Below are positions 3,926 through 5,108 of a stretch of 5,108 bases of DNA, piece by piece. The notes under the pieces were generated by a model. That model had not been told where the DNA came from. It worked only from the letters and a program-made list of their open reading frames with translations, and searched no databases. The stretch is from an uncultured Ruminococcus sp. Its GTDB lineage: Bacteria > Bacillota > Clostridia > Oscillospirales > Acutalibacteraceae. The position numbers were made by a program, and so were the translations under genes. The stretch is from contig CACYDY010000065.1 in assembly GCA_902773245.1 (NCBI GenBank), forward strand, positions 1 through 5,108, given 5' to 3'. Each line of letters opens with the position of its first letter. Position 1 is the stretch's first letter.

Positions 3926-5108
3926 ATGAATACTTCCCATAAGCACGGCAGCAATGCCGAAGGCAGAGAGAAAAGTTCAGCATTGTCCACATTTAAAAAA
4001 TTTACGGTGGTTTCGGTTATCGGATTGGCTTTGAGTATATCAATGCTGTCAGCTGCTTCCGACAGTAAAATGGTTTATATTACCGACGGTGACAAGACCT
4101 ACACGGTTACTACCAGCGATACCGATACCGACGGCATTATCGAAAAAGCAGGTCTTGAACTTAAAGAAAACGACGAGGCAGTCATAACCGAGGAATCAAG
4201 CGAGAGAATAGACATTAATATTATTCGCGCGCTATCGGTCGGGATAGACGCCTTTGGAACGGTAAAAAATATCAACGCAAAAAGCGGTACGGTAGCGGAC
4301 GCTTTGAAAGCTGCCGGGGTCACGGTTTCCGCAAATGATTTTATCACTCCGAAAGCCGATACCGAAATACAAAACGGAATGAAGATAAAGGTCGTTAAGG
4401 GAGTTAAGATCTATCTGACTTGTGACGGCGCTTCCAATATCGTTTATGTACCCGACGGAAAAATCGGCGAATCGCTCAGACAGGTAGGCTATCAGCTTGC
4501 AGAAAACGACGATCTTAACGTTGACGAAAACGAAAACGTTAAAGACGGAATGCAAATAAACGTTGACAGAGTTCTCTACAGAACAGTCACCAGAAAACAG
4601 AAGATCGCTCCCAAAACAATAAAAGAGGTAAGCGACACTCTTCCGGCAGGACAGATAAAGGTAAAGCAGGAGCCCAAGGAAGGAACGATCGAGTATACAT
4701 ACAAGCAGAAAATTGTAAACGACGAGCTGAAAGAGGAGAAGGTAATCTCCGAAAAGGTGATAACAAAGTCGGTTGACAAGATTATTCTTGTCGGAGCAAA
4801 GAAGAAGTCCTCGTCTGCGGCAGAATCGAAGCCGGAAAGCGCCGCTGCGGAAATCCCCGCAGAAAGCTCTGCGGTGGAAATCAAGCCGGAGAGTATCCCC
4901 GTTGTTGAAGCAAAGATAATTTCAAAAGACGAAAGCGGAGTGTTCGCTGATTTTTCAAATACCGAAAGCAGCGAAACCGTTTCAAAGCTTGAGTCGAAGA
5001 TCGAGTCTGTGCCTGAGCTTGAACAGGATAATACGGTTTTTGACGAAACGGTGCAGAACGAATCGGACGAAGCATTGGAGAGCTTTGGCAGCAGCTCGGA
5101 TATTAACG
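3926..5108 (+). CDS. YabE-like DUF348/G5-domain cell-wall protein, N-terminal part (runs off right edge)
   Basis: 394 residues are visible without a stop. The ATG follows AAAAAGGAG with 6-nt spacing. A charged N-terminus of about 25 residues precedes a hydrophobic segment (about 27-44, VVSVIGLALSISMLSAA), either a signal peptide or a single membrane anchor, so the rest acts outside the membrane. Three DUF348 (ubiquitin-like) units follow at about 48-90, 105-156 and 160-213. A G5 domain follows at about 217-290, with the typical TYKQKIVNDELKEEKV stretch and ending IILVG. From about 292 comes a linker of at least 100 residues rich in Ser, Glu and Ala. B. subtilis YabE has the same order (DUF348 repeats, G5, then a catalytic 3D domain related to resuscitation-promoting factors). 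A 3D or other peptidoglycan-hydrolase domain is therefore expected beyond the edge but not seen. The long acidic linker is unlike YabE. A strong promoter and a structured leader precede the gene. Confidence 0.9.
   Translation, partial: MNTSHKHGSNAEGREKSSALSTFKKFTVVSVIGLALSISMLSAASDSKMVYITDGDKTYTVTTSDTDTDGIIEKAGLELKENDEAVITEESSERIDINIIRALSVGIDAFGTVKNINAKSGTVADALKAAGVTVSANDFITPKADTEIQNGMKIKVVKGVKIYLTCDGASNIVYVPDGKIGESLRQVGYQLAENDDLNVDENENVKDGMQINVDRVLYRTVTRKQKIAPKTIKEVSDTLPAGQIKVKQEPKEGTIEYTYKQKIVNDELKEEKVISEKVITKSVDKIILVGAKKKSSSAAESKPESAAAEIPAESSAVEIKPESIPVVEAKIISKDESGVFADFSNTESSETVSKLESKIESVPELEQDNTVFDETVQNESDEALESFGSSSDIN

Overview
The window looks like chromosomal DNA of an endospore-forming, low-to-moderate GC Firmicute, most likely a clostridium of the Oscillospiraceae/Ruminococcaceae kind. 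Three things support this: a clear spoIIID gene (found only in endospore formers), a tRNA-Cys T-box leader in front of cysS, and a YabE-type DUF348/G5 cell-wall protein. The family-level placement is inference. I see no phage, insertion sequence or CRISPR array.

Left part, minus strand (1-2372). A strong promoter at 391-419 drives a gene that leaves the window on the left and encodes a Q/N/P-rich protein with a 14-residue (42 bp) tandem repeat. Upstream of it, read right to left, lies a complete cysteine regulon unit: promoter (2344-2372), T-box riboswitch with UGC specifier, antiterminator and terminator (about 1997-2270), cysS with a TTG start (551-1948) and an intrinsic terminator (about 506-540). 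Uncharged tRNA-Cys should switch on synthesis of cysteinyl-tRNA synthetase.

Middle, plus strand (2400-3110). spoIIID (2479-2766) is transcribed divergently from cysS, behind a possible sigma-E promoter. Just after it lies a GC-richer stretch of about 300 bases (2812-3108) with no convincing protein. By hand it folds into a three-way junction followed by a long-range closing helix around several hairpins. I cannot assign it to a known RNA family, and it is the best candidate here for something undescribed.

Gap (about 3110-3700). This is very AT-rich non-coding DNA with a short direct repeat and a perfect 12-bp inverted repeat, and no credible gene.

Right part, plus strand (3700-5108). A near-consensus promoter (TTGACG-17-TATAAT) starts a leader of about 190 nt that folds into one long, internally looped arm. 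It precedes a secreted or membrane-anchored DUF348/G5 protein that is cut by the right edge. In related proteins a catalytic 3D domain follows; here it would lie outside the window. The leader does not match the c-di-AMP (ydaO) riboswitch that often controls such genes, so it may be a different regulatory RNA.
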